Assembly (NCBI GenBank): GCA_041485125.1
Contig: JBGPIT010000347.1
Location: 1-5,486, forward strand
DNA length: 5,486 nt
Origin: JBGPIT01 sp041485125
GTDB lineage: Bacteria > Desulfobacterota > Binatia > UTPRO1
Reading direction: 5' to 3'
Shown here: one piece after another, positions 5,451 to 5,486 of the stretch
How positions within the stretch are numbered: position 1 is the first letter of the stretch
How the letters are laid out: each line of letters begins with the position of its first letter
Made by a program: the position numbers and the translations under genes
Notes under the pieces: model-generated
Databases searched by the model: none
What the model saw: only the letters and a program-made list of their open reading frames with translations
Told to the model about the DNA's origin: nothing

Positions 5451-5486
5451 AGGTCGGAAGAGCTTCGTGGGGGGAAGGGGGGTAAG
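5451..5486. other. Illumina adapter read-through (artefact)
   Basis: From 5451 the sequence leaves the 96-bp repeat, which should continue GCGACGTCG, and reads AGGTCGGAAGAGC. The standard TruSeq adapter reads AGATCGGAAGAGC. By hand alignment, 27 of 36 positions match the adapter without gaps, and seven of the nine mismatches are changes to G, as in low-quality read ends. In the plus frame this translates to EVGRAS, close to the EIGRAS produced by clean adapter. These bases are not part of the organism's genome. Confidence 0.92.

Noticed and set aside
3887..5485. 532-codon plus-strand ORF with repeated ARAGAILGDVADAGG units
   Set aside because: It is the antisense shadow of the Cys-rich minus-strand gene. 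The 96-bp unit is a multiple of 3 with no stop in this frame, so the shadow stays open. It also ends in adapter sequence. The minus frame has ordered Cys motifs and a recognisable CDDGN domain.

Overview
This is a GC-rich (roughly 65-70%) bacterial window with a G/C-biased third codon position. A surface or secreted protein combines a Myxococcus-type disulfide repeat (CGNG...GEECDDGN...GDGC) with tandem Cys-rich units. Together with the AidB and KirBac genes, this points to an uncultured Deltaproteobacteria-like lineage such as Myxococcota or Binatota. The lineage is inferred from protein style only and was not tested. The right end is a raw contig end: the last 36 bases are degraded Illumina adapter, not genome.

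Layout. Positions 1-49 hold what may be the last codons of an upstream gene. Positions 50-233 are a less GC-rich intergenic stretch with an 18-bp perfect dyad (171-188). A 54-codon ORF at 234-398 would encode a single-pass membrane peptide. A perfect 18-bp operator-like palindrome (523-540) sits 6 bp before a TetR-family regulator (547-1284). The regulator's reading frame runs 125 bp into an aidB-type acyl-CoA dehydrogenase gene (1160-2833). Nine bases after the aidB stop, in the same frame, a KirBac-type inward-rectifier K+ channel begins (2843-3838). A 180-bp convergent intergenic region carries two strong stem-loops, one after each converging gene. On the minus strand, 4019-5450 is the 3' part of a Cys-rich repeat protein made of 96-bp (32-residue) units that resemble half of an ADAM disintegrin domain.

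How the genes work together (inference). tetR-aidB-kirBac look like one autoregulated transcription unit: one palindrome, an overlap, then a 9-bp gap, all on the plus strand, closed by a hairpin. Pairing an AidB flavoprotein with a K+ channel under a TetR repressor is unusual. It could be an electrophile or acyl-CoA stress module, analogous in logic to Kef-type K+ efflux during electrophile stress. The minus-strand repeat protein is a separate unit, probably exported and disulfide-rich, truncated by an assembly break inside its own repeats.
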